A stretch of DNA of 64,000 nucleotides from an uncultured bacterium (GCA_900548385.1 URKJ01000002.1:124001-188000), one strand, 5' to 3'. Numbered from the stretch's first letter, positions 26,951-37,277 are shown. The notes: a model not told the origin generated them from the sequence alone. Numbers and translations: made by a program.

Positions 26951-27790
26951 ATGAATTATTTTACGGCAAAGATCGGCTGCAACATCGTCCGGGATCCGGA
27001 TACCGAAGATAGCTACACGGAAGCTCTTTATGAAGAAGAACTGCGGGAATATACCGCTCTCGGCTTTTCTCATGTGGAATTCTCCCATGTGATGAAACTC
27101 GACATTCCGGCGGCAAAACGTCTGCGCGCGCTCTCTCAAAAACTGGGAATTCAAATCTGGTCGCTCCATTCGGAGCATCTCAACGACTCTTCCCGGGAAG
27201 AGGAATATTACAATATCGAACGGCATTGCGCGGAAATCGGCGAAGCTCTCGGCATCAACGTCGCGGTTTGTCATCTTCCGAATATCGAGAACAGGGCAAA
27301 CGACTTTGAACGGGACCTGCGGATCATCCGGAACGTTCTGGAAATTTTCCGCCCGCGCGGAATCCGGCTGGCGATTGAAACCTGTGAAAAAAACGACGTC
27401 GATTATATCATCCGCCTGATTGACACGATCAACGATCCGTTCCTCGGAGCCAATATTGACACGGGACATGTCTATTGCAATATCACCCATGATGTGGGAT
27501 CGGTAATCCGCAAGTTCGGGGAACGCATCATTACGCTTCATCTGCAGGATAACTTCGGCGAAAACGACGACCATCAGATGCCCGGGATGGGATATATCGA
27601 CTGGCACGACGTCATTGCCGCGCTGAAAGAAGCAAATTACTGCGGGCCGTTGATGATGGAAATGACGGGTATCGGTGTGAAAGCCCGCAGAACGGTGGAA
27701 AAACTGCGGGATTACAGCATAGAAAAAGAAAGAATTCAGGGGGCTGCCTATCTGGACTGGCTCTGGAAGTCAACAACCGGAAAGAAATGA
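26951..27790 (+). CDS. TIM-barrel sugar isomerase/epimerase (xylose isomerase-like)
   Basis: This 279-residue protein of the AP endonuclease 2/xylose isomerase-like TIM-barrel superfamily is probably a cytoplasmic, metal-dependent isomerase or epimerase. The likely metal ligands are Glu in LAIETCEKN near 142, Asp in GANIDTGHVYCN near 174, the His of LHLQDNFGENDDHQ near 200-212, and Glu in LMMEMTG near 238. It is the first gene after a strong promoter and palindrome, with GGAGGAG before its ATG, and is followed 22 bp later by a pseudopilin gene. Substrate unknown; it probably acts on a sugar released by the glycosidases of the same locus. Confidence 0.82.
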   Translation: MNYFTAKIGCNIVRDPDTEDSYTEALYEEELREYTALGFSHVEFSHVMKLDIPAAKRLRALSQKLGIQIWSLHSEHLNDSSREEEYYNIERHCAEIGEALGINVAVCHLPNIENRANDFERDLRIIRNVLEIFRPRGIRLAIETCEKNDVDYIIRLIDTINDPFLGANIDTGHVYCNITHDVGSVIRKFGERIITLHLQDNFGENDDHQMPGMGYIDWHDVIAALKEANYCGPLMMEMTGIGVKARRTVEKLRDYSIEKERIQGAAYLDWLWKSTTGKK

Positions 27791-27812
27791 AAATTTCAAC
27801 TCAGGGAAAGGT

Positions 27813-28658
27813 ATGAAAATGTATAAGAACAGAAAAAAGTTCACCCTTCTGGAATTACTGATTTGCGTTGCCATCATAGCGATCCTTGCATCTCTGCTTT
27901 TGCCATCATTAAACAAAGCAAGGCAAATGGCTCAGAAAGCGGTTTGTACCGGAAATCAGAAGCAGCTGCTTTTGGGATTGATACAGTATATGGGGGATTT
28001 CAATGGATACGGCTGTCCGGGAAAATTTAACAAGGGCTATTATCTGGGGGATAATTATTCCGCTTATTGGATCGAGATGCTGATAGGGAAAGAGTATCTC
28101 GGCAAAGTTCCATTTGAGGAAAAGGACTGGGGCCTGCAGTCCCCCAGCAAAGCCCTCCGAAGTTTGATCAGCTGTCCCGGCCTGAAGAAAAAGGATACAA
28201 ATGTTATTAATCAGCATGGAGGCTATGGAATGTTTTATGCGAAGGCGGACTCTGATTTCGGGAAAACCTTATGTTACGATACCGGACAGCTTGGTGACGG
28301 AGGATGGGGAACAGCGACGAGCGGTGCATATTTTTCCTCTAAATTGAAATCACCTTCCGAATTGGGATACATCGGATGTTCTGCGAAAATGAGATCCGGC
28401 GACACGGGAGGCGATCAGTATTTTACCATTCCTCAAGGCAGCGTAACGAGCTGGGACAAGTGTGCCGCGGCAATGCCGGACGCAGCAATGTATGGAGCTT
28501 TCGCATTCGCTCATACGCAAACGGGAAACATGGGAATGGCGGATGGTTCCGTCCGGAGCTGGTCGTATGGAACCTATCTGACAAAGCTGAATAACAACGC
28601 CGGAATCGGCTATCGGAATCTTTTCAAGCTGTTTCCGTTCAACAGGAATTATTTCTAA
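27813..28658 (+). CDS. prepilin-like protein with H-X9-DG box (locus 1)
   Basis: This 281-residue protein has a type IV prepilin N-terminus: a short basic leader (MKMYKNRKK), then FTLLELLICVAIIAILASLLLP as one hydrophobic helix with Glu at +5. The residue before Phe is Lys, not the Gly normally needed by prepilin peptidase. The rest is a globular C-terminal domain. Near residue 230-245 it has HTQTGNMGMADGSV, the H-X9-DG pattern of the DUF1559-like family common in planctomycetes and lentisphaeres. Function unknown; possibly a surface or pseudopilus component. It sits between an isomerase and a very large secreted glycosidase with short gaps. Confidence 0.82.
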   Translation: MKMYKNRKKFTLLELLICVAIIAILASLLLPSLNKARQMAQKAVCTGNQKQLLLGLIQYMGDFNGYGCPGKFNKGYYLGDNYSAYWIEMLIGKEYLGKVPFEEKDWGLQSPSKALRSLISCPGLKKKDTNVINQHGGYGMFYAKADSDFGKTLCYDTGQLGDGGWGTATSGAYFSSKLKSPSELGYIGCSAKMRSGDTGGDQYFTIPQGSVTSWDKCAAAMPDAAMYGAFAFAHTQTGNMGMADGSVRSWSYGTYLTKLNNNAGIGYRNLFKLFPFNRNYF

Positions 28659-28675
28659 GATTCAAGGAGACAGGA

Positions 28676-31600
28676 ATGAATTATAAAAGAGCAGTTTTTT
28701 TGGGTTTGTCCGCACTGATTCCGGGAATTCTTTCCGCATTTGACGAACCGGGAAATATCCTCAAAGATTTTGAACTGAAGTCACCGGAAGTTTGGAATTG
28801 CAGAATTCCGGTCGAACGCAACGTGATCGAATCCTTTGAAGGACTGGCGGAACCCTTGTACTATCTGTCGGGAAAAAGCGGCGGAGTTTTGTCACAGACG
28901 GTAAGCGTCAAACCCGATACATGGTACACCATGCAGTTTCTGTTCCGCGCCCATGGGAAATATGCTTCAGACCCGACATACAAATACAACCTGCTCGCCG
29001 GATTCCTGCCGGAAGGAGAGAGCGACTTCTGGAAAGGAAAAGAGACCAGAACGTTCGGAGGATCTCCCGTCTGGAACCGCGGGCGGATTTTCTTCAACAG
29101 CGGCACCAATAAAACCGTTACTCCGTTTCTCTGTTTTATCGGACGCGGAGCATGGGATATCGGACGGATTTACCTGAGAGAGACGACTCCGGCGGATTTT
29201 CAGAATAATATCTGCCTGGATTCCGGATTTGAAACATGCAAACCCGGAATGATTCCGACGGAACTCCGGCAAACCGGACGGGGACAGGTTTCCGGTATCA
29301 CGGTCAGCAGTCAAACCGCATATTCCGGGAAACAGGCTCTCGAAGCAGAATTCATTGACCGGGTTTCTTTAGTCGGAGGCCGTTTTCTGACAAAAGCCGG
29401 CGACAGGTTCAAAGCCGGCATTTACCTGAAAGCCTCTGCCCCCGTCGTGGCGGAACTCGTCGTTTCAGGAACGGGAGTAAAACCCGGAACAAGACGCACC
29501 CGGAAAATCGGGATCGGCAAAGAATGGAAACATCTTTCATTGGACGGAATCGTAAGAACGGCGGAAGGTTCCGTTTGTCCGCTCCACATTTATCTGAATT
29601 TTCAGGCGAAAGACAAGAAAAATAAAGTAACCGTATGGGCGGACGATGTCTCCTTTACGGTTCAGACGGAGGAAGAGGCAAAACGGTATGGAACCCGTTC
29701 CGGAATCTGGAATGATTCTTTTGAAACAGGTCCCTACGGCTGGAGAATGTTTTTCGATGAGGACCCGCGGTTCTCAAACGCACAGACACGCGGCATCTTC
29801 CTCGATGCGCTTACCGCGGGACACGGGAAGTATTCACTGCGCATTCAGAAACCTGAAATGCCTGCCGTTTTATGCAAAAAGAATCTGTTCAACATGCGAT
29901 CCATGCCCCTGCATATCGACAATCAGGAGGAATATGTTTTCAGTTTTATGGCAAAGGCGGATAAACCGACAACTCTTTCCGTTGCTTTCCCTTACAAATC
30001 AATCGGAAATTTCAGGGTAACGGATTCCTGGCAGAGGTTTTACAGCACCCCTGTCAAACCCGGCCGGTGGTACCACAATCCCAATTACAATGAAATCCGC
30101 ATCACATCCCCGCTTGACGGTGCGGTGATCTGGCTGGATGCGTTCATGCTGGAAAAAAGAAAAGGTTCCCCTTTCCAGCCATACTCCGAGTTTGAAGCGG
30201 GAATTTTTTTCCCGGATACCTACAAAATATTTCCTGAAAACGGAAAGCGGGACATTCAGCTGATGGCTGCCAGCCACCGGAAAGCGATGAAAGGAAATCT
30301 GGAGCTGAAAATAAGCGATCTGTTTGACAATACGGTTCTGAACGAAACGAAACCGGTTTCCTTGGCTCCGGGAAATCCTGTTCACATATCCCGGCAAATC
30401 GGAATGGACCGTCCGGGGTATTTCCGTGCGGAAATTACCCTGAAAGACCGGAACGGGAAGAAACTGGCGGAGAATATCACCACCTATGCCGTTCTTGCTC
30501 CGCCGCGCAAAATTCCGTACGGGAAATCCTGGTGCGGAATTTTGAGCGGTTTGGACGAGTCCGGGCGGAACGGCAGCAATTTTGCGGCAATCCGTCTGCA
30601 CGGATCAAGCTCTTTGGACGATACGCTCGACATTTTGCAGCTGATCGGATACAAATGGATCCGTATCATGGGAATCGGCAACTGGCGCAATACCGAACCG
30701 GTCCGGGGAAGTTATGAGTGGAAGTGGGATTCATTCGTCGATACAATCAAAAAACATGACATGGGGATTCTTGCGGAGTTCCTTTCCCACGATGCCCAGC
30801 CGTGGAGCAATTCCGGAGTCTTCGTAAAAGAAAAACTTCAGGGAGGGTTCCATTATACGGCAAAAGCGGAGGACGTCGCCGGATTTTCCACGGACTTCGC
30901 GCGACGCTACCGTCACAGAATCGACTCCATCAATCTGATGAACGAAACCAATGGATATCCGCCGGAAGAATACCTCAAAATCATCAAAGCCGTTTACCGG
31001 ACCTTTAAAAAAGAAGCGCCGGAAATCATCGTACAGGGACCGGGCTATCCGTCAAACACGCTTCCCCTTCTTGAAGACGAGGGAAAGGACAATACCTGGA
31101 TCACAAAGGCTCTGAAACTCGGACTGAACGATTTCAACGACGTGATGGGGATTCATCCCTACGATACCGGACACGCTCATACGCTGGGTCACGTTTCCCA
31201 GGACTGTGCTGAACTCCGTCTGACAGGGAACAACAGGACATTCGCGGAACAGCGGCGTCTGCAGGTTCAGAAGTTCAGGAAGGAGTTTAAGAACAACCGC
31301 ATCTGGGACAGCGAAAGCGGTGCGATCTTCAATACGCTTCCGAAATGGATGAACTCGCCTGCGGAAATCCGTTTTCCATGGTACAGCGAACGGGTCGCCG
31401 CTTCGCGCATGATCCGCTGGAACATTCTCAGAATGGCAATGGGAATCGAGCGCCATTTCCACTTTATGTTTCTATTTGAATCAGCCGGCTATCATACGCT
31501 TGACATTGTAAATATGGACGGAACACCCCGCGCTGGCGTCGCTCCTCTTTCCACCTTCTACCGGTTATTCGACGGAAGCCGTTTCATCGGCAGCCATAAA

Positions 31601-32737
31601 ATTGACGGCTCCCATATTTATGTTTTTCAGGACTATGACGGTCATGCCGTTGCAGCATGCTGGAATCCGCTTTTGGAAAACAAAGATCCCGGCGCTCTCA
31701 TAATTCCTGACGGATCCGCAATTACAGAAGTGTTGAACTTCACCGGGAATCCGGTCAAAGGGAAAAACGGAACCTGGCCGTTGAATGATACTCCGTTATA
31801 TCTCAAATCGGCACTGCCGCCGGAAGCGTTCCTCGAAAAACTGACAAAAGCAAAATTCCTCACGGAAAGCTATCAGTCCGCTCTTGCGGTTGTCTCCGAT
31901 GGGAACAGCATGTTCGCGGAGGCATCCGTCGTGAACAACGGAAATATGCCGATCCGGCAGATAGAGGTCGAAGTGGGAAAAAGCAGAGAAACCATAACAG
32001 ACTTATCGCCCCGGAACCGCAAAACGATCCGTTTTCCTCTGAAACTCGTCTCTGAAAAAGAGTTGAATCTGGAAGCGACGTTCCGGCACGGGAAAGATAA
32101 GCAACGGCACCGTCTGCGGAAACGGGTCTTTTACATGGCGAAGTCGCAGGGAAACGAAATCCCGGACGGCAATATCGGGCTGAACGAATATCCCGCGAAA
32201 TGGTCCGGTGAATTTCTGCGGTACGGAAAAAGCGCCGCCTATTCCATTTCAGCGGAGCTTTCCGCTTCATGGGCACCGGATAAACTGCGGTTTGCCGTTG
32301 AAGTCAAGGACCCGACTCCCCGTACCGCCTCCGGAAACGAACCGGTTCATCTGGGCGACGGAATCGAACTGTATCTGGATTTTGCGCCGGGTAGGAATCC
32401 CGGTTCCCCGCGGTATCCCGACGAAGCGGTCCGACTCTCCGTCAACCCCGCATTCCCGGAAAAGCCGGTATTTGAGCGGAATGGAATTCCGGCAAAGAAC
32501 AACCATCCGTTTTTCGATTTTTCAAAGGTCGGAATCGCATCGAAACAGTTCCGCGGAGGTTATTCCGTCGAATTGGAAATTCCTTTGAAAAAACAGATCG
32601 CCGCGGGGCAGCTGTTGGGATTCAACTGCTGCATCATGGATCATGGGAATACACCGAACCCCAATCAGGGGCTTACGCTGTCACAATCCCCCTGCTGGAA
32701 TAACGTCAACAATTTTGAGCTGCTCGTATTAAGATGA
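28676..32737 (+). CDS. large secreted multidomain glycoside hydrolase (clan A-like)
   Basis: This 1353-residue exported protein has a signal peptide (about 1-21, ILSAFDE). Residues about 25-500 look like three consecutive beta-sandwich carbohydrate-binding modules, each with a buried W/Y-rich face (for example DTWYTMQFLF and EEYVFSFMAKADKPTT). An Ig-like stretch follows near 510-600. The TIM barrel (about 620-1000) has NLMNETNG with a probable acid/base Glu near 757 and IWDSESGA with a probable nucleophile Glu near 880, as in GH5/GH39-like enzymes. The last 170 residues resemble a CBM9-type domain (VHLGDGIELYLDF). The exact GH family is not recognised. Confidence 0.75.
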   Translation: MNYKRAVFLGLSALIPGILSAFDEPGNILKDFELKSPEVWNCRIPVERNVIESFEGLAEPLYYLSGKSGGVLSQTVSVKPDTWYTMQFLFRAHGKYASDPTYKYNLLAGFLPEGESDFWKGKETRTFGGSPVWNRGRIFFNSGTNKTVTPFLCFIGRGAWDIGRIYLRETTPADFQNNICLDSGFETCKPGMIPTELRQTGRGQVSGITVSSQTAYSGKQALEAEFIDRVSLVGGRFLTKAGDRFKAGIYLKASAPVVAELVVSGTGVKPGTRRTRKIGIGKEWKHLSLDGIVRTAEGSVCPLHIYLNFQAKDKKNKVTVWADDVSFTVQTEEEAKRYGTRSGIWNDSFETGPYGWRMFFDEDPRFSNAQTRGIFLDALTAGHGKYSLRIQKPEMPAVLCKKNLFNMRSMPLHIDNQEEYVFSFMAKADKPTTLSVAFPYKSIGNFRVTDSWQRFYSTPVKPGRWYHNPNYNEIRITSPLDGAVIWLDAFMLEKRKGSPFQPYSEFEAGIFFPDTYKIFPENGKRDIQLMAASHRKAMKGNLELKISDLFDNTVLNETKPVSLAPGNPVHISRQIGMDRPGYFRAEITLKDRNGKKLAENITTYAVLAPPRKIPYGKSWCGILSGLDESGRNGSNFAAIRLHGSSSLDDTLDILQLIGYKWIRIMGIGNWRNTEPVRGSYEWKWDSFVDTIKKHDMGILAEFLSHDAQPWSNSGVFVKEKLQGGFHYTAKAEDVAGFSTDFARRYRHRIDSINLMNETNGYPPEEYLKIIKAVYRTFKKEAPEIIVQGPGYPSNTLPLLEDEGKDNTWITKALKLGLNDFNDVMGIHPYDTGHAHTLGHVSQDCAELRLTGNNRTFAEQRRLQVQKFRKEFKNNRIWDSESGAIFNTLPKWMNSPAEIRFPWYSERVAASRMIRWNILRMAMGIERHFHFMFLFESAGYHTLDIVNMDGTPRAGVAPLSTFYRLFDGSRFIGSHKIDGSHIYVFQDYDGHAVAACWNPLLENKDPGALIIPDGSAITEVLNFTGNPVKGKNGTWPLNDTPLYLKSALPPEAFLEKLTKAKFLTESYQSALAVVSDGNSMFAEASVVNNGNMPIRQIEVEVGKSRETITDLSPRNRKTIRFPLKLVSEKELNLEATFRHGKDKQRHRLRKRVFYMAKSQGNEIPDGNIGLNEYPAKWSGEFLRYGKSAAYSISAELSASWAPDKLRFAVEVKDPTPRTASGNEPVHLGDGIELYLDFAPGRNPGSPRYPDEAVRLSVNPAFPEKPVFERNGIPAKNNHPFFDFSKVGIASKQFRGGYSVELEIPLKKQIAAGQLLGFNCCIMDHGNTPNPNQGLTLSQSPCWNNVNNFELLVLR

Positions 32738-32938
32738 GCGCGGCGGAATTTCAGCAATATGCCGGCGAACATCTGACGCTCCGGCGGCGGGAAAATGACA
32801 GGAGCGTTCTGTTTAATTCATCCGCTGCGCCACATTCCATTTGCAAATCACACAAACCGCAGTATATTTGGAATTTGCAAACCGGCAAGAACAGCAAGGG
32901 AAAGTTTTTTCCGTTATTTGAAAAAGGCAGAATGAGCA

Positions 32939-35077
32939 ATGAACTTGAACGATTCCTTTGAAATACGTTTTCCCGCATCGCGGGTGCATCTTGGAATTCC
33001 GACAGGCAATTCGGATGCGGGATTTATTATTTTCGGAGAAAAAAATAAACTGGAAATCTGTTTCAACCTTGCGTCGTGCTGGGATCGCCGGAATGACCAG
33101 ATCATGGAAAAGCCCTGCCCTTATGATGATTTAGTCCGGCTGTTCAATCCTTATGACGCCGATCCAATCAGAAAAAGACTGCAGGAATCTGCGACGGAGT
33201 TTAAAATTCGTCATGATTTCTGGTGGCCGTCGACCCGAATTCCCGGCGGCCGCCTTGTCCTCGAATTGAAGGAGGAAATTTCCCGGCTCACTCTGGATTA
33301 TTCCACCGGAATGATTACCGCGCACACGGCTTCCGATCCGATCCGGATTCTGGCGTCCTTGAACCGGAACTCGCTGCTCATCCGGGATTTCGGCGGATTG
33401 ATCGTCCGGCGACGGTTTCATCCGGCGTTTGAATTTCTGAAATCCATTTATGAAAAGGCGGAGATTCCCGCGGCGGAGTATTTCGAAGACGGGTGTTTTC
33501 AGCCATTGCCCGACGATCCGGGAACGCTGGCATGGTTTTCCGGCAGTCAGTTGAACCTTGCATTAAGCAGGGATGCGGTCATTCCTTCCGCAGCAGCGCT
33601 TGAATTCGATCTCGTTCTGGAGGAGAACCGTAATTTCTGGCGGAACTATTGGGAAACGGTTCCTGTGCTGGAACTTCCGGATGAACTTCTTAACCGTTTC
33701 TTCCGTCTGGCGCTGTATAAGTTTGCACTTGCGACACTTCCCGGCGGTGTCCCGTGCGGTTTGCAGGGATGCTGGCTCGAAGATTACCAGAGAGCTCCGT
33801 GGAGCGCGGATTATCACTTTAACGTCAATGTCCAGCAGGTCTATACGCTGGCCCCCTCCATCGGGGCGGTTTCTCACATGATGCCGCTGTTTGACATGCT
33901 GGAAAGCTCCGGATTCCAGGACAGTATGAAAAAGAATGCAAAGTCTCTGTTTGGAATCGACGACGGACTTCTTCTTACCCATGCCGTTACGGATCTGGGA
34001 AGACAGTGCGGAGGAGTGGGAACCGGAGCGGTGCTCGATTTTGTATGCGGCGGATGGACCGCGCTTCTTTACTGGATGTACTATCGCCATACGGAAGACG
34101 CAACGTTTCTCCGCGATCGTGCTTTGCCGTTCATGCGCGGGGTCATGAACGTATTCAAAGCCGCACTCCGGGAAAAGGATGGAGCACTGGAACTGCCGCT
34201 CAGCATATCCGCGGAATACGGATGCACGTTCCCCGTCACGGTCAATGGGAAAGAGTGCAGACAGAATACGGGGAAAAATCCCTCCAATCAACTGACCTGC
34301 TGTCATCTGCTGGCAAATGCGCTGATGGAGGCGGAAAGAATTACGGGACAGACACCGGATCCGTTCCTCGAAAGAATCAAACGGGAACTGCCGCATTTTT
34401 CGGTTGTCAACGACAGGGTGGCAATCTGGGAAGGACAGGACCTTGATGTCTGCCACAGACACAACTCTCATCTTTCCATGATTTATCCGTTCGATATTAC
34501 AGGAGAATTGAATGCGGATGAACGGAAAGCGGTGGACAATGCCGTGGAACACTGGATCTGGCGGGGCAGTGGACAGTGGAGCGAGTGGTCCTATCCGTGG
34601 GCTGCGATTCTGCAGGCCCGCTGGGGAATGTCAGAGTCGCCGTCCGTGCTTCTGGACGTGTGGAAACGACTGTTCCTGAACGAGAGTCTTGCAACAGTCT
34701 ATCTGCCGCGGTTCCGTGGAATTTCCTCACACCGGCATCAGGATATGCTCAAGCCGAAAGAAAGCAGTGAAGTCATGCAGCTGGATGGAACGATGGCGGG
34801 AGCGACAGCTCTTCTTGAGATGATTGTCCATGAAAAAAACGGTGTCGTGACGCTGTTCCCCGCATTGCCCGAAACATGGAAAAACCTTACGTTCAAAAGG
34901 ATACGCCTCCCCGGCGTATGTGTCAGCGGTTCCGTCAGGAACGGAAATGCGGAAGTTGTCTTTGAAAGCGGAAAGACCCGTACCATTCATTACCGTCCCG
35001 CATGGGAAAATGAAATCATCCCCCTGGAACTTACGGAAAATGTTCCATGCAGGATAACCTGCACCTTGAAGCAATAA
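32939..35077 (+). CDS. GH95-like glycoside hydrolase (alpha-L-fucosidase family or relative)
   Basis: This 712-residue protein is without a signal peptide, so probably cytoplasmic. The C-terminal half has the (alpha/alpha)6 barrel blocks of GH95-type enzymes: HRHNSHLSMIYPFD near 492-505, GQWSEWSYPWAAIL near 538-551, VMQLDGTMAGATALLEM near 610-626, and VTLFPALPETWKN near 632-645. GH95 enzymes normally have QxDGNFGG where this has LDGTMAGA, so substrate preference may differ (galactosides and fucosides are both known). It starts 201 bp after the secreted enzyme gene, on the same strand, with only a weak ribosome site; that gap holds a spurious short frame. Confidence 0.72.
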   Translation: MNLNDSFEIRFPASRVHLGIPTGNSDAGFIIFGEKNKLEICFNLASCWDRRNDQIMEKPCPYDDLVRLFNPYDADPIRKRLQESATEFKIRHDFWWPSTRIPGGRLVLELKEEISRLTLDYSTGMITAHTASDPIRILASLNRNSLLIRDFGGLIVRRRFHPAFEFLKSIYEKAEIPAAEYFEDGCFQPLPDDPGTLAWFSGSQLNLALSRDAVIPSAAALEFDLVLEENRNFWRNYWETVPVLELPDELLNRFFRLALYKFALATLPGGVPCGLQGCWLEDYQRAPWSADYHFNVNVQQVYTLAPSIGAVSHMMPLFDMLESSGFQDSMKKNAKSLFGIDDGLLLTHAVTDLGRQCGGVGTGAVLDFVCGGWTALLYWMYYRHTEDATFLRDRALPFMRGVMNVFKAALREKDGALELPLSISAEYGCTFPVTVNGKECRQNTGKNPSNQLTCCHLLANALMEAERITGQTPDPFLERIKRELPHFSVVNDRVAIWEGQDLDVCHRHNSHLSMIYPFDITGELNADERKAVDNAVEHWIWRGSGQWSEWSYPWAAILQARWGMSESPSVLLDVWKRLFLNESLATVYLPRFRGISSHRHQDMLKPKESSEVMQLDGTMAGATALLEMIVHEKNGVVTLFPALPETWKNLTFKRIRLPGVCVSGSVRNGNAEVVFESGKTRTIHYRPAWENEIIPLELTENVPCRITCTLKQ

Positions 35078-35103
35078 AAAGGAAAGCGGATAAAGAGGGC
35101 GGC

Positions 35104-35137
35104 TCCGGCAGGTAATCATATTGGACTTCCTGCCGGA
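35104..35137 (+). terminator. hairpin after the GH95-like gene
   Basis: A perfect 9-bp stem TCCGGCAGG/CCTGCCGGA with a 16-base loop lies 26 bp after the stop of the GH95-like gene, with a short TTTT nine bases on. The stem is clear, but the T-run is weak. Confidence 0.5.
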
Positions 35138-35390
35138 CCTCACCTTTTCAGCCGGCTCAGACAAGCTGCGATGCGGCTCATGCAGATTTTTTCACCCCAT
35201 ATTCCAGCCTCCTTAAATTTTCCGCATCGGCGACATGATTGCATAAGCATGAATTTCTATAAATAAAATTATACGGAACAGGGCTGGTTTCAAAAAATAA
35301 AAATTTTCACTTTCTGCCGTTTCACCGTCTCTGAAAATATTTACCGATATATGCCTTCCGGGAAGATTCAGGATTTTTTGCCACAGACGT
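35138..35390 (+). other. AT-rich intergenic stretch with no recognised gene
   Basis: Between the hairpin after the GH95-like gene and the tetR promoter I see no ORF with a ribosome site, no repeat and no RNA structure that I can support. It is AT-rich and may hold regulatory sites for the TetR protein. Confidence 0.4.
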
Positions 35391-35418
35391 TTGATTTTTT
35401 CATCATTTGATGTATATT
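35391..35418 (+). promoter_or_regulatory. sigma-70 promoter of the tetR-RND operon
   Basis: TTGATT (35391-35396), a 16-bp spacer and TATATT (35413-35418), about 42 bp before the tetR ATG. Confidence 0.55.
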
Positions 35419-35459
35419 CAGCCATAATATTCTTCAAAACAATAATAGCAGAGACAGTT

Positions 35460-36107
35460 ATGAGTTCATCAAACAGGCTTAACGGCAAGGCACAAGCGTT
35501 GCTGGATGCAGCTGGACGGCTGTTCGCAGTCCGGGGTATTGACGGAGTGACCACCCGCGATATTTCGATGGAGGCGGGAGGAGTCGATATTTCATTGATC
35601 AAATATTATTTTGGAAGCAAAGAAGGGCTGATCCAAGCGGTTGCGGAGTTTGCCGTTGCCCCGTTGCAGAAAGCATCCCTGGAGGATTATCACCGGGAAA
35701 ACCGGGGGCTGCTCGCCACACGGGATGGACAGCGGGCATTTGTAACCGGCATGGTTGAAGTCATGTTCAACAGATTTAACGGTGCAATGCCGGAAAAATG
35801 GTGCCGGGGATTTCTGCTTCAGATATTGCAGAAGCACGGTAAAGATCCCATGCGGCGAACTCTGGTTGAACGGTATATGAAACCAATGGTGACTGTTTTC
35901 GCAAAAGTATACCGGGAAGTCACAGGAAATGACGATTTTGAAACAGCGTTCTGCTGGTATCTTTTCATTACCGCACAACTTTTCATTTGCTCCGGAGATA
36001 CCGATCTGATCGAACTGCTCCATCCCGACGAAACGATGAAAAGCGGCTTCTCGCGCCGAATGCAGTACTTCTGCACGCAACAAGTATTAAACGGATTTGG
36101 CCTGTAA
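35460..36107 (+). CDS. TetR-family transcriptional regulator
   Basis: The 215-residue regulator has a TetR helix-turn-helix near residues 10-55: ALLDAAGRLFAVRGIDGVTTRDIS, then VDISLIKYYFGSKEGLIQAV. The C-terminal part is helical and resembles the CecR-like group. The ATG at 35460 is taken rather than the upstream opening at 35391, since the promoter lies in that extension. It is the first gene of an operon with a membrane-fusion protein and an RND permease (gap 21 bp), so it is probably an autoregulated repressor of the pump. Confidence 0.88.
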   Translation: MSSSNRLNGKAQALLDAAGRLFAVRGIDGVTTRDISMEAGGVDISLIKYYFGSKEGLIQAVAEFAVAPLQKASLEDYHRENRGLLATRDGQRAFVTGMVEVMFNRFNGAMPEKWCRGFLLQILQKHGKDPMRRTLVERYMKPMVTVFAKVYREVTGNDDFETAFCWYLFITAQLFICSGDTDLIELLHPDETMKSGFSRRMQYFCTQQVLNGFGL

Positions 36108-36128
36108 TCAAAGGACTGTGGAACAATT

Positions 36129-37277
36129 ATGAAAAAGAAGAAATTTCTGCTTATGGCCGGTTCTGCCGGACTTGCCGTCTGTGCAGCCGTTGGAATGACG
36201 TTTCGGAAACCGCAGGAACCGGACGTTCCGGTTCCGCTGAGCCGTACGGTAAAACTGCACCGCGTTGCCTCGGCACAGGCGGTGCCGCAAACCGTTTCCT
36301 ATCCAGGCCGCATAAAAGCCCGGAATCATGCAGATCTGTTTTTCCGTGTTTCAGGTCCTGTCATGGAAAATGATCTTGAACTGGGAATGAACATTGAAAA
36401 AGGCAGAATGCTCATGCGGCTTGATCCACGCGACTATGAACGGGAAGTGGAACGGCTGACCCATCATATTGCAGTGTTGAATTCCCAATTCGTTTATAAA
36501 GAACAGGAATACCGGCGTATGAAACGCCTGTTCCAGAACAATGCCGTGAGTAAAGCCAACTACGAGCTCAGTCTCAGTGTCCGGGATGCCGCGGCGGCAG
36601 AAATCAGAGAACAGGAAACCGCTTTGAAAACAGCCAGAGACAAACTGGCTGACACCCGATTGGCCGCTCCCTTTTCGGGACGGATCACTGATTTGAAAAT
36701 TGAAAAACACGAAATGGCGAAAGCCAACGAGGCAGTCCTTTCTCTGCAGAGTCTGGATGAACTGGAAATAACCGTCAATGTGCCGGAAGGCAATATTCCG
36801 CAGATGCCGCAGCTTGGAACCGGCAGGTTTCTGGGAAAAACGTTTCCCGTATACTTTCCGGGACGGAACTTCCGGCATCAGGCGGTCCTGGAAGAATTCC
36901 GCCCGGTAACATCAGAGGAAAACGGTACTTATGAACTGCGTTTTTCCATGAAACAGCCGGAGCACTGCATGGTGTTTCCCGGCATGACAGTTGAAGTTTT
37001 GAATCTGCCGACTCTGCAAAGCAGGGAATCCCGGAAAACCCGGATCCCGTTTTCCGCACTGTTCCGGAAAGACGGCGGGGTGTTCGTATGGGAATACCTG
37101 CCGGACACGAAACGGTTGATGCGCCGGGCGGTAAAGCCGGGACGCATTCAGGGCAAATCGGTGGAAGTGGAGTCGCTGCCGGACGGAACATTGATCGTGG
37201 CGGCCGGAGGCAGCTGGCTGTCGGAATCGCATCAGATCACGCTCCTCAATCCGGAGGTGCTCCATGCGGCTCATTGA
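36129..37277 (+). CDS. RND efflux periplasmic adaptor (membrane-fusion protein)
   Basis: This 382-residue HlyD/AcrA-like adaptor links an RND pump to an outer-membrane channel. The N-terminus has a Lys-rich start and a hydrophobic anchor (about 5-25, GLAVCAAVG; the Cys is a poor lipobox). The barrel-sandwich hybrid domain shows DLFFRVSGPVMENDLELGMNIEKGRMLMRLDPRDYE near 72-105. A coiled-coil hairpin (about 105-175) and LAAPFSGRI near 183 follow, then a beta-barrel domain. The coiled coil is short. It overlaps the permease by 14 bases. AAGGAC precedes the start. Confidence 0.9.
   Translation: MKKKKFLLMAGSAGLAVCAAVGMTFRKPQEPDVPVPLSRTVKLHRVASAQAVPQTVSYPGRIKARNHADLFFRVSGPVMENDLELGMNIEKGRMLMRLDPRDYEREVERLTHHIAVLNSQFVYKEQEYRRMKRLFQNNAVSKANYELSLSVRDAAAAEIREQETALKTARDKLADTRLAAPFSGRITDLKIEKHEMAKANEAVLSLQSLDELEITVNVPEGNIPQMPQLGTGRFLGKTFPVYFPGRNFRHQAVLEEFRPVTSEENGTYELRFSMKQPEHCMVFPGMTVEVLNLPTLQSRESRKTRIPFSALFRKDGGVFVWEYLPDTKRLMRRAVKPGRIQGKSVEVESLPDGTLIVAAGGSWLSESHQITLLNPEVLHAAH

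Noticed and set aside
32734..32961. Short frame of 75 codons between the secreted enzyme and the GH95-like gene
   Set aside because: No ribosome site, no likeness to any family, and it overlaps both neighbours.
33563..34552. A 329-codon frame opposite the GH95-like gene
   Set aside because: Antisense shadow of a gene with recognisable catalytic blocks; no start site or domain.
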